Shown: one piece after another, positions 44,985-54,586 of the stretch
Layout of the letters: the number at the start of each line of letters is the position of its first letter
Position numbering within the stretch: position 1 is the first letter of the stretch
Assembly: GCF_001690985.1 (NCBI RefSeq)
Contig: NZ_MAJS01000018.1
Span: 1 to 64,000, forward strand
Length of the DNA: 64,000 nt
Direction of reading: 5' to 3'
Origin: Aliivibrio sp. 1S175
GTDB lineage: Bacteria; Pseudomonadota; Gammaproteobacteria; Enterobacterales; Vibrionaceae
Position numbers and translations under genes: made by a program
The notes under the pieces: model-generated
Databases searched by the model: none
Seen by the model: only the letters and a program-made list of their open reading frames with translations
Told to the model about the DNA's origin: nothing

Positions 44985-45980
44985 ATGGCTACCCAATTCT
45001 TAGATGACGTGATTCAAAGTCACCAAGTAGTTCACTCTCTTGATGTCAGCGATCTTACTGCTGGTGAACATAAATTTTGGTTTCGTATAGCCACTAATGC
45101 CCTATCACAATGGCAATACTTACCAGTACTGGTTTTCAAAGGTGATCAACCAGGGAAAAAAGTGATGATTACCGCAGGGGTTCATGGTGACGAATACAAC
45201 GGTGTACTCGCAGCACAACAAACGGCACGTTCACTCGTTGGTCAATCGTTAGCTGGTACAGTGACAATTGTCCCAACGGTAAATCTAACTGGTATGCTTA
45301 ATCACAGTCGTGACTTTTTCTCAGCCGATCCTGATTGCTCTCCTGCAAACCTAAACCGTTTCTTCCCAGGCGATGCTAACGGCAACGAAGGACAGCGCTA
45401 TTTACATGCATTGTGGCATAACCTATTACAGCCCAATGCCGATTTTGCCATCGATCTTCATACCCAAACCAGTGGCACTGTTTATCCTCTGTATGTTTTT
45501 GCTGATTTTAGATTAGAATCCGCTCTGCGTATGGCTCGCTTAATCAATCCTGATGCAATTTTGAATGATGCTGGTGACCCTGGGGTACTAGAGACCGTAT
45601 GGAACGCCAACGGCATTCCAAGTATTACCATTGAAGTGGGAATGGGTCGTTACACTGAACAAGATCTCATTAATCGCACCGTAAATGGTATTACAAATAT
45701 ATTGAATGATGAGCAAATACTGGTTGGTGATGTTGACACAATAATCCCATGCATCGAAGGATCTGACATTATTAGCATCCGAGCCGAGCTTGGGGGTTTT
45801 GTGCTACCGCAAGTTGCTATGATGGATACCGTCGAAGAAGGTGACCTAGTCGCAATTCAATACGACAGCTTTGGTGATGAAATCCATCGTTATACTGCGC
45901 CAACAAATGGAACCGTACTGAGCCACAACATTGAATCCATTCGAGCTCCAGGATCACTTGTCGTACGCTTGATCAAATAA
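44985..45980 (+). CDS. Succinylglutamate desuccinylase/aspartoacylase-family protein
   Basis: 331 aa from ATG 44985, which has GGAG upstream; a TTG at 44970 gives a longer, weaker start. Zinc-hydrolase motifs are visible: GVHGDEYNG (HxxE ligand pair, about residue 68) and DLHTQTSG (third zinc histidine, about residue 160), then TIEVGMGRY (catalytic Glu). A C-terminal beta-rich domain with RAPGSLVVRL follows. It removes an acyl group from an amino acid. Which acyl donor cannot be seen. Placed right after the YfcC transporter. Confidence 0.85.
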   Translation: MATQFLDDVIQSHQVVHSLDVSDLTAGEHKFWFRIATNALSQWQYLPVLVFKGDQPGKKVMITAGVHGDEYNGVLAAQQTARSLVGQSLAGTVTIVPTVNLTGMLNHSRDFFSADPDCSPANLNRFFPGDANGNEGQRYLHALWHNLLQPNADFAIDLHTQTSGTVYPLYVFADFRLESALRMARLINPDAILNDAGDPGVLETVWNANGIPSITIEVGMGRYTEQDLINRTVNGITNILNDEQILVGDVDTIIPCIEGSDIISIRAELGGFVLPQVAMMDTVEEGDLVAIQYDSFGDEIHRYTAPTNGTVLSHNIESIRAPGSLVVRLIK

Positions 45981-46333
45981 AAGAAAGTAGAGCCTCATTC
46001 CAAATCAATATGTGATCACTCTTACTGACTCGAATGAGTATAAAATCAACAAGGGAGCATTGATATTTCAAGGGATTTCACCGCGAAGTTTCAATCCTCT
46101 CTAAAAACAGCTCAAGTTACATCACGAAACTAAAATGGCTTAGATATGCATCTTATTACAGTATAAAAAACAATCATATTCTGTTTTCTTTATGTCTTTT
46201 AAGTCAAATTTGTTACTAATTTTGACTTAATCCTATTTGTTTTATTCGTTTTGCTTTAGAATCCTTTCGCCTAAGCAAACGATTAACTCGATAATTCTTA
46301 GGCTCTTATTTCTTTTTCTGGTGGGAGCAGCAA
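45981..46333. other. pyrC upstream region
   Basis: 353 bp with no gene. It carries a 10-bp perfect inverted repeat at 46199-46230 and the pyrC leader, with ribosome-binding site GGGAG near 46322. The rest holds no convincing feature. Confidence 0.6.
46199..46230. promoter_or_regulatory. Palindrome upstream of pyrC
   Basis: TTAAGTCAAA (46199-46208) and TTTGACTTAA (46221-46230) are perfect inverted copies 12 bp apart, about 100 bp before the pyrC start. It is a candidate regulator site. The regulator is not known. Confidence 0.5.
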
Positions 46334-47362
46334 ATGACAACTTTAACAATTACTCGTCCTGATGATTGGCATTTACATCTACGTGATGGTGACGTACTTA
46401 CAGATACTGTACGTGATTCAGGCCGTTATAATGGCCGCGCATTAATTATGCCAAACCTAGTTCCACCAGTAACAACCACAGAGTTAGCCCTTAGCTACCG
46501 CGACCGCATTCAAGCAGAAAATCACTCTGATACCTTCTCTCCTATTATGTCTTTGTATCTAACAGAGAAAACGACATCAGATGAGATCCGCAAAGCAAAA
46601 GCAACAGGTCATATCGTTGCTGCAAAATTGTATCCTGCGGGTGCAACAACTAACTCTGACTCTGGTGTTAGTGATGTAAGTAAGGTTTATCCTATTTTAA
46701 AAACGATGCAAGAAGAAGGTATGTTACTTCTAATTCATGGTGAAGTGACAACGCACGATGTTGATATTTTTGATCGTGAAAAGACGTTCCTTGATACCGT
46801 ATTAGCACCTATCGTTAATGATTTCCCTGAGTTAAAAATCGTTCTTGAACACATCACTACAAAAGATGCGGCTGAGTTTGTTAAAAACGCAGGTCCAAAT
46901 GTAGCAGCAACTATTACGGCTCACCATTTATTGTTTAACCGCAACCACATGTTAGTTGGCGGCATTAAACCACACTTCTATTGCTTACCAATCCTAAAAC
47001 GTAACACGCATCAACAAGCATTAATTGAAGCGGCAACAAGTGGCAATGCTAAATTCTTCATTGGTACTGACTCTGCGCCACACGCTAAAGATAAGAAAGA
47101 AGCCGCTTGTGGTTGTGCTGGTTCGTATACTGCGCACGCTTCTATCGAGCTTTATGCTGAAGTATTTGAGAACGAAGGTAAATTAGAAAACCTTGAAGCA
47201 TTCGCAAGCTTTAATGGTCCAGATTTTTATAACCTTCCTCGCAACACAGATACAATCACGTTAGTAAAAGAAGCATGGATCGCTCCTGAAACAATGACAT
47301 TTGGTAATGACTTTGTTGTGCCAATTCGTGCGGGTGAAGCGGTGGAATGGTTAGTAAAATAA
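46334..47362 (+). CDS. pyrC: Dihydroorotase
   Basis: 342 aa, class II dihydroorotase length. Catalyses the ring closure of carbamoyl-aspartate to dihydroorotate in pyrimidine synthesis. Metal site WHLHLRDG near residue 14, carbamylated-lysine region [17 protein letters not shown] near residue 97, then [16 protein letters not shown] and FIGTDSAPH with the remaining ligands. A strong terminator follows the stop. It appears as a single gene. Confidence 0.97.
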   Translation: MTTLTITRPDDWHLHLRDGDVLTDTVRDSGRYNGRALIMPNLVPPVTTTELALSYRDRIQAENHSDTFSPIMSLYLTEKTTSDEIRKAKATGHIVAAKLYPAGATTNSDSGVSDVSKVYPILKTMQEEGMLLLIHGEVTTHDVDIFDREKTFLDTVLAPIVNDFPELKIVLEHITTKDAAEFVKNAGPNVAATITAHHLLFNRNHMLVGGIKPHFYCLPILKRNTHQQALIEAATSGNAKFFIGTDSAPHAKDKKEAACGCAGSYTAHASIELYAEVFENEGKLENLEAFASFNGPDFYNLPRNTDTITLVKEAWIAPETMTFGNDFVVPIRAGEAVEWLVK

Positions 47363-47391
47363 CGTCCCTATTTGTATAACTCGTTACGATA

Positions 47392-47424
47392 AAAAATGGG
47401 ATGCCAATTAGCATCCCATTTTTG
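47392..47424. terminator. Bidirectional terminator
   Basis: AAAAATGGGATGC (47392-47404) pairs with GCATCCCATTTTT (47411-47423), a 13-bp stem with 6-nt loop and T-rich tails on both strands. It serves the convergent pyrC and aldo/keto reductase genes. Confidence 0.93.
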
Positions 47425-47461
47425 TTTCTATTTTATCAGCTGAATTGAGATCCTGTCATCT

Positions 47462-48370
47462 CTATGGCACACCGTGGCCTTTTGATTCAACCCATACGCG
47501 ATACCATTGCTCACGCGTCAATTCGATACTCATCGCATCAATGGCTGATTTAACACGTTCAATTTTACCAGAGCCAATAATAGGTAATGGACTTGATGGC
47601 AATTTACGTACCCACGCATAGATCACTTGATCAAGACTTTGCGCACCAACCTCTTCTTTCAACTCTTCTAGCACTTTTCTTACTCGGATCGCTTGTTCTG
47701 ATTGGCCAGAGAAGATCTCCCCGCCAGCTAAACACGACCATGCCATTGGTTTAATGCGGTTCATCTGTAATTGGTCAAGCGTACCATCGTGTGCAACATC
47801 AAAGTTCAATGGATTAATTTCAACTTGGTTCGTCACGAGCGGTTTATCAAGACGCGACTGTAATAAATCAAAATGACTTGGCGTAAAATTAGATACCCCA
47901 AAATGCTTCACTTTGCCTTCTTTCTGTAATTGATTAAACGTGTCAGCGACTTCATCGGCATTCATTAACACATCTAAACGATGAATCAATAACACATCGA
48001 TTTCTGAAATATTAAGACGAGTAAGAGAGTTATTTACAGAGTTAATTATGTGTTCTTTCGATGTATCGTAATGATTAATCTTTCTATTTGGGAAGTCAGG
48101 AGTGCATAGATTAATATCACACTTGGTAATTATTTCTATTTGATCGCGAATAGAAGGCTCTAACGCAAGGGCTTCCCCAAATAAACTTTCGCACTGGTAA
48201 CCACCGTAAATATCAGCATGGTCTACCGTAGTGATCCCCAATTCAACATGTTGTTTTAAGAAATCTAATCGTTGCTGTGGGCTCATTCCCCAATCAGAAA
48301 GTCTCCAATAACCTTGAACAAGCTCTGAAAATTCTGGGCCTTGTGGTGCAATCGTTGTTTTATTGATCAT
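47462..48370 (-). CDS. Aldo/keto reductase (YdhF-like)
   Basis: 302-aa NADPH-dependent oxidoreductase of the aldo/keto reductase superfamily. The catalytic tetrad is visible as Asp and Tyr in VDHADIYGGY, Lys in IITKCDI and His in LLIHRLD. It matches YdhF-type proteins in length and in WRLSDWGMSPQQR near residue 25. Substrate unknown. Transcribed convergently with pyrC. Confidence 0.92.
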   Translation of the reverse strand: MINKTTIAPQGPEFSELVQGYWRLSDWGMSPQQRLDFLKQHVELGITTVDHADIYGGYQCESLFGEALALEPSIRDQIEIITKCDINLCTPDFPNRKINHYDTSKEHIINSVNNSLTRLNISEIDVLLIHRLDVLMNADEVADTFNQLQKEGKVKHFGVSNFTPSHFDLLQSRLDKPLVTNQVEINPLNFDVAHDGTLDQLQMNRIKPMAWSCLAGGEIFSGQSEQAIRVRKVLEELKEEVGAQSLDQVIYAWVRKLPSSPLPIIGSGKIERVKSAIDAMSIELTREQWYRVWVESKGHGVP

Positions 48371-48592
48371 TATATTCTCCGTTGTATTCCCCTATCTTAG
48401 GGGGCAATACTTAGAGTTACAGTGATATAGATCCAGAAATAAACATAATGAGTAAGTTATCAAGACAGATTCAATTAAATTCCTCTTGGTATTAAATATA
48501 AAAATAAAGTAATTACTCAAAGACAAGGTACCTTTATTTTCTTATAATCCCTTTTATCGTAAATAATAAAAATTGAATACAAGGTTTATAAC

Positions 48593-48919
48593 ATGATGAT
48601 AAAGCTAAATTTTTATGCCTTATTACTCGTATTGGTTTCATTCAGTTCTGTTTCAGATGTTGTTGTCACTCCGGACAATGAAGATATCTGCAAACAAAAA
48701 TACGTAAGAGAAATTTTCGACCAACAAGTGCAATACAGTAACTCTCAAAACACAGAACAAGTTAGAAGAACAGCTGAACGTCATATAGACCATTCTCGCG
48801 AAATATACAACGAAACACTCAGCTTTTGCTCTGCTTTAAGTTACTTAAACAATAAAGATTCTGATGAACTTCTTAACGATTTTCAACGAGCTAAATCAGG
48901 TGAATCTCAATTCAAATAA
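48593..48919 (+). CDS. Small exported protein
   Basis: 108 aa. Signal peptide at residues 1-20 (KLNFYALLLVLVSFSSVS), then a hydrophilic mature part with two Cys. AAGG lies upstream of the ATG. No family is recognised; it is likely periplasmic. Followed by a hairpin terminator. Confidence 0.6.
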   Translation: MMIKLNFYALLLVLVSFSSVSDVVVTPDNEDICKQKYVREIFDQQVQYSNSQNTEQVRRTAERHIDHSREIYNETLSFCSALSYLNNKDSDELLNDFQRAKSGESQFK

Positions 48920-48928
48920 CAATATAAA

Positions 48929-48958
48929 TAAAGCATGAGTGTATTCAATCATGCTTTA
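48929..48958. terminator. Bidirectional terminator
   Basis: TAAAGCATGA (48929-48938) and TCATGCTTTA (48949-48958) form a 10-bp stem with 10-nt loop. It separates the convergent exported protein and DUF3820 gene. Confidence 0.7.
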
Positions 48959-48964
48959 TTATCA

Positions 48965-49186
48965 CTATCGCTTATATTTCAAAGGTCGAATAACCTCATC
49001 TAACCCTTCAATTTTCATTGCTAAGCACAGTGCCATTAACTCTCCTAACTCCCCTTTTGGAAAACCATCTTTTCGTTCAAACCATAAAAGATATTCATCA
49101 GGAAGATCAATAAGTACACGGCCAGCATATTTACCAAACGGCATTTTCATTTGAGTTAATTTAAGGATTTGTTCTTTATTGAACAT
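48965..49186 (-). CDS. DUF3820-family protein
   Basis: 73 aa. MPFGKYAGRVLIDLPDEYLLWF near residues 15-36 is the characteristic DUF3820 pattern (sometimes annotated as quorum-sensing-regulated virulence factor-like). It starts inside the end of the NUDIX gene (overlap of 11 bases), so the two are translationally linked. Function not established. Confidence 0.85.
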   Translation of the reverse strand: MFNKEQILKLTQMKMPFGKYAGRVLIDLPDEYLLWFERKDGFPKGELGELMALCLAMKIEGLDEVIRPLKYKR

Positions 49187-49703
49187 GCAGACGCTCTTTT
49201 ACAATAAGATGAAGTAGAAAGGTTTCACGCTCTATACTCATTCCTTTTTTCTCACTATGAGCAATAATATTTTCATTATGAGCTATCGCTTCATGAATAT
49301 TGATCCAGACTGGTTTCATTCCATTACGAATTTCATAACTTTCGTAATTGGTGTCCCCTAACTCTTTGTCTGCATCACACGTATAGCAATAAGATATCAT
49401 GTGTAATACGTTACACTCATGCTTATACCAAGGACGAAATTCTTCATAAATACCGAATGGTTCAATACTCGAAATATTCTTAGCACCCGTTTCTTCTTTT
49501 ATTTCTCTGACTAATCCTGCAATGACATCTTCACCATCATCTATTCCACCACCAGGTAACGAATAATCATGGTAACGCTCTGTATATAAGAGAAGAATAT
49601 CTTCGCCTTTCAATATGATAGCGCGAGTTGCATTACGTTGAAGAATTTTTTGATTGTCTAAATGATCTATATCTGGATGCGTTGTAATATTTAAAATGCG
49701 CAT
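49176..49703 (-). CDS. NUDIX hydrolase
   Basis: 175 aa from ATG 49703; a TTG at 49715 is the longer alternative. The NUDIX box GGIDDGEDVIAGLVREIKEE (near residues 47-66, continuing TGA) has all glutamates in place. It hydrolyses a nucleoside diphosphate linked to another group, and the substrate cannot be told. First gene of a two-gene unit with DUF3820. Confidence 0.93.
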   Translation of the reverse strand: MRILNITTHPDIDHLDNQKILQRNATRAIILKGEDILLLYTERYHDYSLPGGGIDDGEDVIAGLVREIKEETGAKNISSIEPFGIYEEFRPWYKHECNVLHMISYCYTCDADKELGDTNYESYEIRNGMKPVWINIHEAIAHNENIIAHSEKKGMSIERETFLLHLIVKERLHVQ

Positions 49704-49909
49704 AAAAACGAACAAGCCTACTTATAAGAATAACCACTCCATTATACGCACTTTGTTTTTTGATGCAGCCCTCAAATTATCCACTTTTTTTGTGCGTCTT
49801 TGCACAGAATGTAAATAAAGTGTAAATGTTGCGCTACTTAACTACTTCTTTTATCGATCATTTAATATAATAAAGACTTAAAATAATTACAATTCAAGGA
49901 AGTCTCAAC

Positions 49910-50365
49910 ATGAAAAAAATCCAAGCACTGGTTATTGCTTCTACTCTTTTCGCTTCAACCTCTGTTTTAGCGCATACTTTTAATGAAGCAAACAAAGCCA
50001 TTAAATATCGTCAAGCCGCTTTTACTATGATTGCTGGTAATGTCAGTGAAATGGGTGAAATGGTAAAAGGCAAAACAGAATGGAGTGATGTTATTTTTGC
50101 TAAACGAGCAAATCAATTATCTCAACTAACATTAATGCCGTTAGATGCATTTTATGTTGAAGGCTCAGATAAAGGAAAAACAAACGCACTACCAGAAGTA
50201 TGGAAGAATTTCCCTGATTTTGAAGCTCGCTTAACTCAATTTCAAGAAGATGCTGCTGCACTAGCAAGTATTTCAGATAAAGGTGACAAAGCCGCAATTC
50301 GTAAGGCTTTTGGGAAAACAGTTAAGAACTGTAAAGCGTGTCATACTGATTATAAAGCGAAGTAG
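49910..50365 (+). CDS. Cytochrome c' (periplasmic)
   Basis: 151 aa. Signal peptide residues 1-21 (IQALVIASTLFASTSVLA) and a C-terminal heme-binding CKACH at residue about 144. The helical bundle in between (IKYRQAAFTMIAGNVSEM) is the usual cytochrome c' fold. It binds one heme and may handle NO. Fifteen bases separate it from the cytochrome b561 gene, which suggests an operon and a likely redox pair. Confidence 0.93.
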   Translation: MKKIQALVIASTLFASTSVLAHTFNEANKAIKYRQAAFTMIAGNVSEMGEMVKGKTEWSDVIFAKRANQLSQLTLMPLDAFYVEGSDKGKTNALPEVWKNFPDFEARLTQFQEDAAALASISDKGDKAAIRKAFGKTVKNCKACHTDYKAK

Positions 50366-50380
50366 CCATAAAGGACTTTC

Positions 50381-51031
50381 ATGAAAATCTGGGATGGTTT
50401 TATCCGGGTTTATCATTGGAGCCAAGTGGTATTACTTGGCTCTCTTTGGTATACCGCAGACGAAGGATTGATGGAGTGGCACTTTACACTCGCCTACCTT
50501 CTAATGGCCTTATTAGGTACACGAATTATTTGGGGTGTGATTGGCAGTGATACTGCTAAATTTTCTCATTTTGTTACGTCACCTAAAAAAGCAATTAATT
50601 ACTTATCAATAGAGAAAAAAGGAACATTATCTCATTCTGTTGGACATAACCCTGCGGGTGGTTACATGGTGCTAGGATTATTCTTCCTACTATCATTACA
50701 ATTAATCACTGGGTTATTCAGCAATGATGACATTCTCTCTGAAGGCCCTTTGGCTTCATTAGTTAGTTATGATACAAGTGGGTTTTTAACTCAAATACAC
50801 CATCAAAGCTTTGATGTTCTTCTTGGCTTTATTGGTTTACACATTGCCGCGGTATTTTTTTATAGACTCAAAGGCATTAATTTAATCAAACCCATGCTCA
50901 CGGGTAATGCTGAACTCACTGGAAATAGCCCAAAAATGAAACACTCTATTTTTGCATGGCTTATTTTTACGGTGATATTTCTTATTATCTACTTTTTTTG
51001 GGCAAGCGAAGTGATAAGCTATCTTTTTTAA
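50381..51031 (+). CDS. Cytochrome b561-family membrane protein
   Basis: 216 aa with four transmembrane helices and conserved heme histidines (RVYHWSQVV near residue 12; QIHHQSFDVLLGFIGLHIAAV near 140). The family passes electrons from quinol to a periplasmic c-type cytochrome. It directly follows the cytochrome c' gene, with AAGGA upstream of the ATG. Confidence 0.92.
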   Translation: MKIWDGFIRVYHWSQVVLLGSLWYTADEGLMEWHFTLAYLLMALLGTRIIWGVIGSDTAKFSHFVTSPKKAINYLSIEKKGTLSHSVGHNPAGGYMVLGLFFLLSLQLITGLFSNDDILSEGPLASLVSYDTSGFLTQIHHQSFDVLLGFIGLHIAAVFFYRLKGINLIKPMLTGNAELTGNSPKMKHSIFAWLIFTVIFLIIYFFWASEVISYLF

Positions 51032-51048
51032 ATAAAAGAGAACTATCA

Positions 51049-52122
51049 ATGACTCGTTTCCTTGATTGGTGGAATACCCTATTAGAATTTAAAGATCACG
51101 ATTGGGCACAAAATATAATCGTGATCTCTTTATTCAGTGCTTTTCTTTGGTTATCTTGGCGTATTATTGTTCAACGCCTGCATCGTATCGCAGTTAAAAC
51201 CAAACTCCCTTGGGATGACGCTGTCATTACAGCCATCTCCTCACCAATTACGCTCATTATTTGGTTATGGCCGGCGACTGCTTCATTGAAGATCCTTCTT
51301 ACCGTCCATACGCGCTTCAGCATTACTTGGTTACCTGAATTACAAGTATTCATTCTAGTTTGGAGTTTTATTTGGTCTGCATTAAGACTAACCACGCTAG
51401 TAGAGAAGCAAGTTTTAACTAATCCTAAACATGATGAGACAACCGTACTTGCTCTAGGTAAAGTCAGCCGACTTATATTTATCTCATTAGGTCTTCTGTC
51501 TTTAATGCAAGGGATGGGGTTAAGCTTATCTGGCTTATTAACTTTTGGTGGCGTCGGCGGCTTAGTTGTTGGTTTAGCGGCAAAAGATTTATTGTCTAAC
51601 TTCTTTGGTGGCATGATGATCTATTTTGATCGCCCCTTTAAAGTTGGTGATTGGATCCGATCTCCAGACCGTTCTTTAGAAGGCACAGTTGAACATATTG
51701 GTTGGCGCATGACGGTGATAAGAACCTTTGATAAACGCCCTCTTTATGTTCCTAATTCAGTATTTAGTAGCATCGTTGTAGAGAATCCATCAAGAATGCT
51801 AAACCGACGTATTAAAGAAGATATTGGCATTCGTTATAATGATCTTAAAAATATAGAACTTATTGTAACTGACATTAAAACAATGTTGATTGAACATAAT
51901 GATATTGATTCAAACCAAACGTTAATTGTAAACTTTAATGGCTTTGGTCCTTCGTCATTAGATTTATTGGTGTATACCTTTACCAAAACCGTCAATTGGA
52001 TTGAATATCATAAGGTAAAGCAAGATGTCTTAATTAAGATTGGAGATATCATTGCACGACACGATGCTGAAATCGCCTTCCCTACTCAAACCCTTAAAAT
52101 TGAGCAATTACCTGTTGAGTAA
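51049..52122 (+). CDS. MscS-family mechanosensitive channel
   Basis: 357 aa from ATG 51049; a longer frame overlaps the b561 gene and has no good start. About four or five membrane helices precede the pore-lining TM3 GGVGGLVVGLAAKDLLSNFF near residue 175, followed by the conserved FDRPFKVGDWI beta domain. It probably releases solutes on osmotic downshock. Eighteen bases after the cytochrome b561 gene. Confidence 0.93.
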   Translation: MTRFLDWWNTLLEFKDHDWAQNIIVISLFSAFLWLSWRIIVQRLHRIAVKTKLPWDDAVITAISSPITLIIWLWPATASLKILLTVHTRFSITWLPELQVFILVWSFIWSALRLTTLVEKQVLTNPKHDETTVLALGKVSRLIFISLGLLSLMQGMGLSLSGLLTFGGVGGLVVGLAAKDLLSNFFGGMMIYFDRPFKVGDWIRSPDRSLEGTVEHIGWRMTVIRTFDKRPLYVPNSVFSSIVVENPSRMLNRRIKEDIGIRYNDLKNIELIVTDIKTMLIEHNDIDSNQTLIVNFNGFGPSSLDLLVYTFTKTVNWIEYHKVKQDVLIKIGDIIARHDAEIAFPTQTLKIEQLPVE

Positions 52123-52160
52123 TCACGCCACTCACGGTTAATAACAAATAATCAAATATA

Positions 52161-52193
52161 AAAAAGGGCATCACATTATATGTATGCCCTTTT
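52161..52193. terminator. Bidirectional terminator
   Basis: AAAAGGGCAT (52162-52171) pairs with ATGCCCTTTT (52184-52193), loop of 12. It separates the convergent mscS-like gene and ktrB. Confidence 0.85.
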
Positions 52194-52230
52194 CTATGAA
52201 CAACGCGATTTAGGTTGCCTAACTATACAA

Positions 52231-53595
52231 TCAACCGGTTAACACACTCTCTTCAGGGTATTTCACACAAGATTTCTCCGGTCTTGCTAACATATAAGCC
52301 AATGTGAGTGGACCAATACGACCAATGACCATCACAATAACCATAATAAACTTACCTGCCTCAGATAAATCCGCAGTTAAGCCCGCTGTTAACCCTACCG
52401 TAGCGAACGCTGAAATAACCTCAAACATAACTTTATCAAACCCTGCTTTCTCTGTGATCATTAAAGAAAACATTGCCATAGAAAGCAATACACCACTAAC
52501 AACGATAATGGCTAATGATTTAGTTACAATCGGCCAACCAATCGTACGTTTAAACATGACTACGTTTTTCTTTTGACGCAAGAATGTCCATGTAGCTACT
52601 GCGGCAACGGTAATCGTTGATACTTTTAAGCCCCCACCCGTTGAAGTAGATCCGGCACCTATCAACATTAAAATAATCATGATAAATAATGCAGGCTGCG
52701 TGAACTGAGTTAAATCGACACTATTGAAACCCGCAGTTCGAGCACTTGCTGATTGAAAAAATGCCGCTAACCACTTATCTCCGGTCGATAAGGCAGCGAG
52801 TGTATTTGGGTTATTGTATTCAAGAACATAGAAAAATAATGTACCTATGACTAACAAGGTTGGTGTCGCTATGATCATTATTTTTGTATGCAGTTGCAAA
52901 CGACTGAATCCCTTTGAACTGTTTTTTACTAAATCGACAATAACCGTAAAACCTAATCCTCCACCAATAAACAGCAAGGATAACGTCAAGATAACCAAAG
53001 GATCACCGACATAACTCATTAGGCTGTCTGAAAATAATGAAAAACCCGCATTATTGAAGGCTGAAATAGAATGAAACGCCGCATAAAATAACCCTTTAGC
53101 GATACCAAGATCTGGTATCCAACGAAAAGATAAGATAATCATACCTATCAATTCAGCAACTAAAGCAAAACAAATAATACTTTTAATTAATTTGCGTAAG
53201 TTTACTTTTTTCTCTTGTCCTAATGCTTCTTTCGCTAAGGCTTGCTGACGTAAGCTCAAGCGTAAACCAAATACATAAAGCAAGACTGCTGATAATGTCA
53301 TCTGCCCTAAGCCACCAATTTGCATCAAGAACATTAAGACAATTTTACCACTTATCGTAAAGTGAGACCCTGTATCTACAACGCCTAGGCCAGTCACACT
53401 AATAGCAGAAGTTGCTGTAAATAGCGCATCCATAAAACTTAATCCTGACACTGAAAATACAGGCAAGGTCAGTAATACCGCAGATGGTAATAAAATAGCT
53501 AAAAATGAAAAAAGAATAATCTTTGGTTCAGACCATTCCTTTGCTTTTTGACTATTCTTTATTGGAAATAAACCGCGTTTAGGTAAATAACTCAT
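52231..53595 (-). CDS. ktrB: Potassium uptake membrane subunit KtrB
   Basis: 454-aa TrkH/KtrB-type channel. Four repeated pore loops are visible: SAISVTGLGVVDT, SAFNNAGFSLF, SARTAGFNSVD and FATVGLTAGLT. Each has a selectivity-filter glycine. It is driven by sodium in the vibrios studied. The start overlaps ktrA by four bases (ATGA), so the two form a unit. Confidence 0.95.
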   Translation of the reverse strand: MSYLPKRGLFPIKNSQKAKEWSEPKIILFSFLAILLPSAVLLTLPVFSVSGLSFMDALFTATSAISVTGLGVVDTGSHFTISGKIVLMFLMQIGGLGQMTLSAVLLYVFGLRLSLRQQALAKEALGQEKKVNLRKLIKSIICFALVAELIGMIILSFRWIPDLGIAKGLFYAAFHSISAFNNAGFSLFSDSLMSYVGDPLVILTLSLLFIGGGLGFTVIVDLVKNSSKGFSRLQLHTKIMIIATPTLLVIGTLFFYVLEYNNPNTLAALSTGDKWLAAFFQSASARTAGFNSVDLTQFTQPALFIMIILMLIGAGSTSTGGGLKVSTITVAAVATWTFLRQKKNVVMFKRTIGWPIVTKSLAIIVVSGVLLSMAMFSLMITEKAGFDKVMFEVISAFATVGLTAGLTADLSEAGKFIMVIVMVIGRIGPLTLAYMLARPEKSCVKYPEESVLTG

Positions 53596-54254
53596 AAGCT
53601 TCTAATTTTTTTAGCTAATTTATCTTCAGGGCCAACAATAATTAGAATGTCTCCTATCTCTAACACTTTACTGTGCTCTGGTGCACTCTCTATTTCAGGA
53701 CCTCGTTTAAGGGCTAAAATCTTCACATCCGACATTTGGCAGAAATCTAGTTGATCGAGCGATTTCCCCATGTTCTTACCACCAACCACAATTTCAGTCA
53801 TTGCAAGGCCGCTACCCAGTTGGTGAAATTCAAATACACGCTTATCCAACATTTTTCTTGCAACACGGATGCCCATGTCTCTTTCTGGCAAAATTATATG
53901 GTCTGCGCCAATTTTAGTTAAAATCTTAGCGTGAAATTTATCGTTCGCTTTTACCCATACCGTTTTAACACCGGCTTCTTTTAATACTAACGTCGTCAAT
54001 ATACTCGCGTTAATATCAGAACCAATGGCAACCATGACCATATCGTACTCATCAAGCTTTAATTCTGAGATGGTTTCTTCATTAGCGCAATTAGCCACGA
54101 TTGCAGTAGAAACAAAGTCAGTGGCCTTTTTTACTCGCTCTTCATTTATATCAATAGCAAGCACTTGTGAACCATATTGATGCAACTCTTCACAAACGGT
54201 TAATCCAAAACGGCCTAAACCTATTACTGCGTATTGTTTATTTTTTGCTTTCAT
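53592..54254 (-). CDS. ktrA: Potassium uptake regulatory subunit KtrA
   Basis: 220 aa from ATG 54254, matching the known KtrA length; a GTG at 54263 gives a longer start. RCK domain with Rossmann motif VIGLGRFGLTVCEEL near residue 10 and a C-terminal RCK_C domain. It binds ATP/ADP and gates KtrB. The divergent deoD lies upstream. Confidence 0.95.
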   Translation of the reverse strand: MKAKNKQYAVIGLGRFGLTVCEELHQYGSQVLAIDINEERVKKATDFVSTAIVANCANEETISELKLDEYDMVMVAIGSDINASILTTLVLKEAGVKTVWVKANDKFHAKILTKIGADHIILPERDMGIRVARKMLDKRVFEFHQLGSGLAMTEIVVGGKNMGKSLDQLDFCQMSDVKILALKRGPEIESAPEHSKVLEIGDILIIVGPEDKLAKKIRSL

Positions 54255-54412
54255 CAAATTCACTCACTTATTTATTATGATAATAAATTACCTTTGGCAT
54301 CATCCCCCTAGAAGGTAATAAGTTCAATCTAATTGAGAATTAAGGATAAGGAAACTAAACCTATGTATTAAAGCTAAGACCACTTACAAAAGGTTGCGAT
54401 TGCCCAATCACT

Positions 54413-54547
54413 TTCAACAATTTTAGTTATCAATATTGAAAATAATGTAGTTTCAACAAGAAAATGTGACATTAATCTCATGACACCTTAAAATATAGGC
54501 TTAAAATAGCTACATATCGAACAAAACCGTTCAACAATTTTAGTTAT
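54413..54547 (+). repeat. 18-bp direct repeat, candidate operator pair of deoD
   Basis: TTCAACAATTTTAGTTAT is present at 54413-54430 and 54530-54547, identical over 18 bases and 117 bp apart. The second copy overlaps the -10-like TATACT. SorC-family deoxyribonucleoside regulators often loop DNA between operators, and a SorC-type gene lies downstream in the same cluster. Confidence 0.65.
54465..54480 (+). promoter_or_regulatory. CRP-like site
   Basis: TGTGA-CATTAA-TCTCA matches the CRP consensus TGTGA-N6-TCACA at nine of ten positions. It lies between the two repeats and upstream of the deoD start, and no good -35 box is seen, as expected for CRP-dependent transcription. Confidence 0.6.
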
Positions 54548-54586
54548 ACTGAATTTAATTTCAACTTTTAGACTGGAGACCTTATT

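Larger units (their letters stand above)
54264..54586. promoter_or_regulatory. ktrA-deoD intergenic control region
   Basis: 323 bp between divergent ktrA and deoD. It contains an 18-bp direct repeat (54413-54430 and 54530-54547), a partial third copy TTCAACAA at 54452-54459, a CRP-like site at 54465-54480 and a -10-like TATACT at 54545-54550. Confidence 0.6.
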
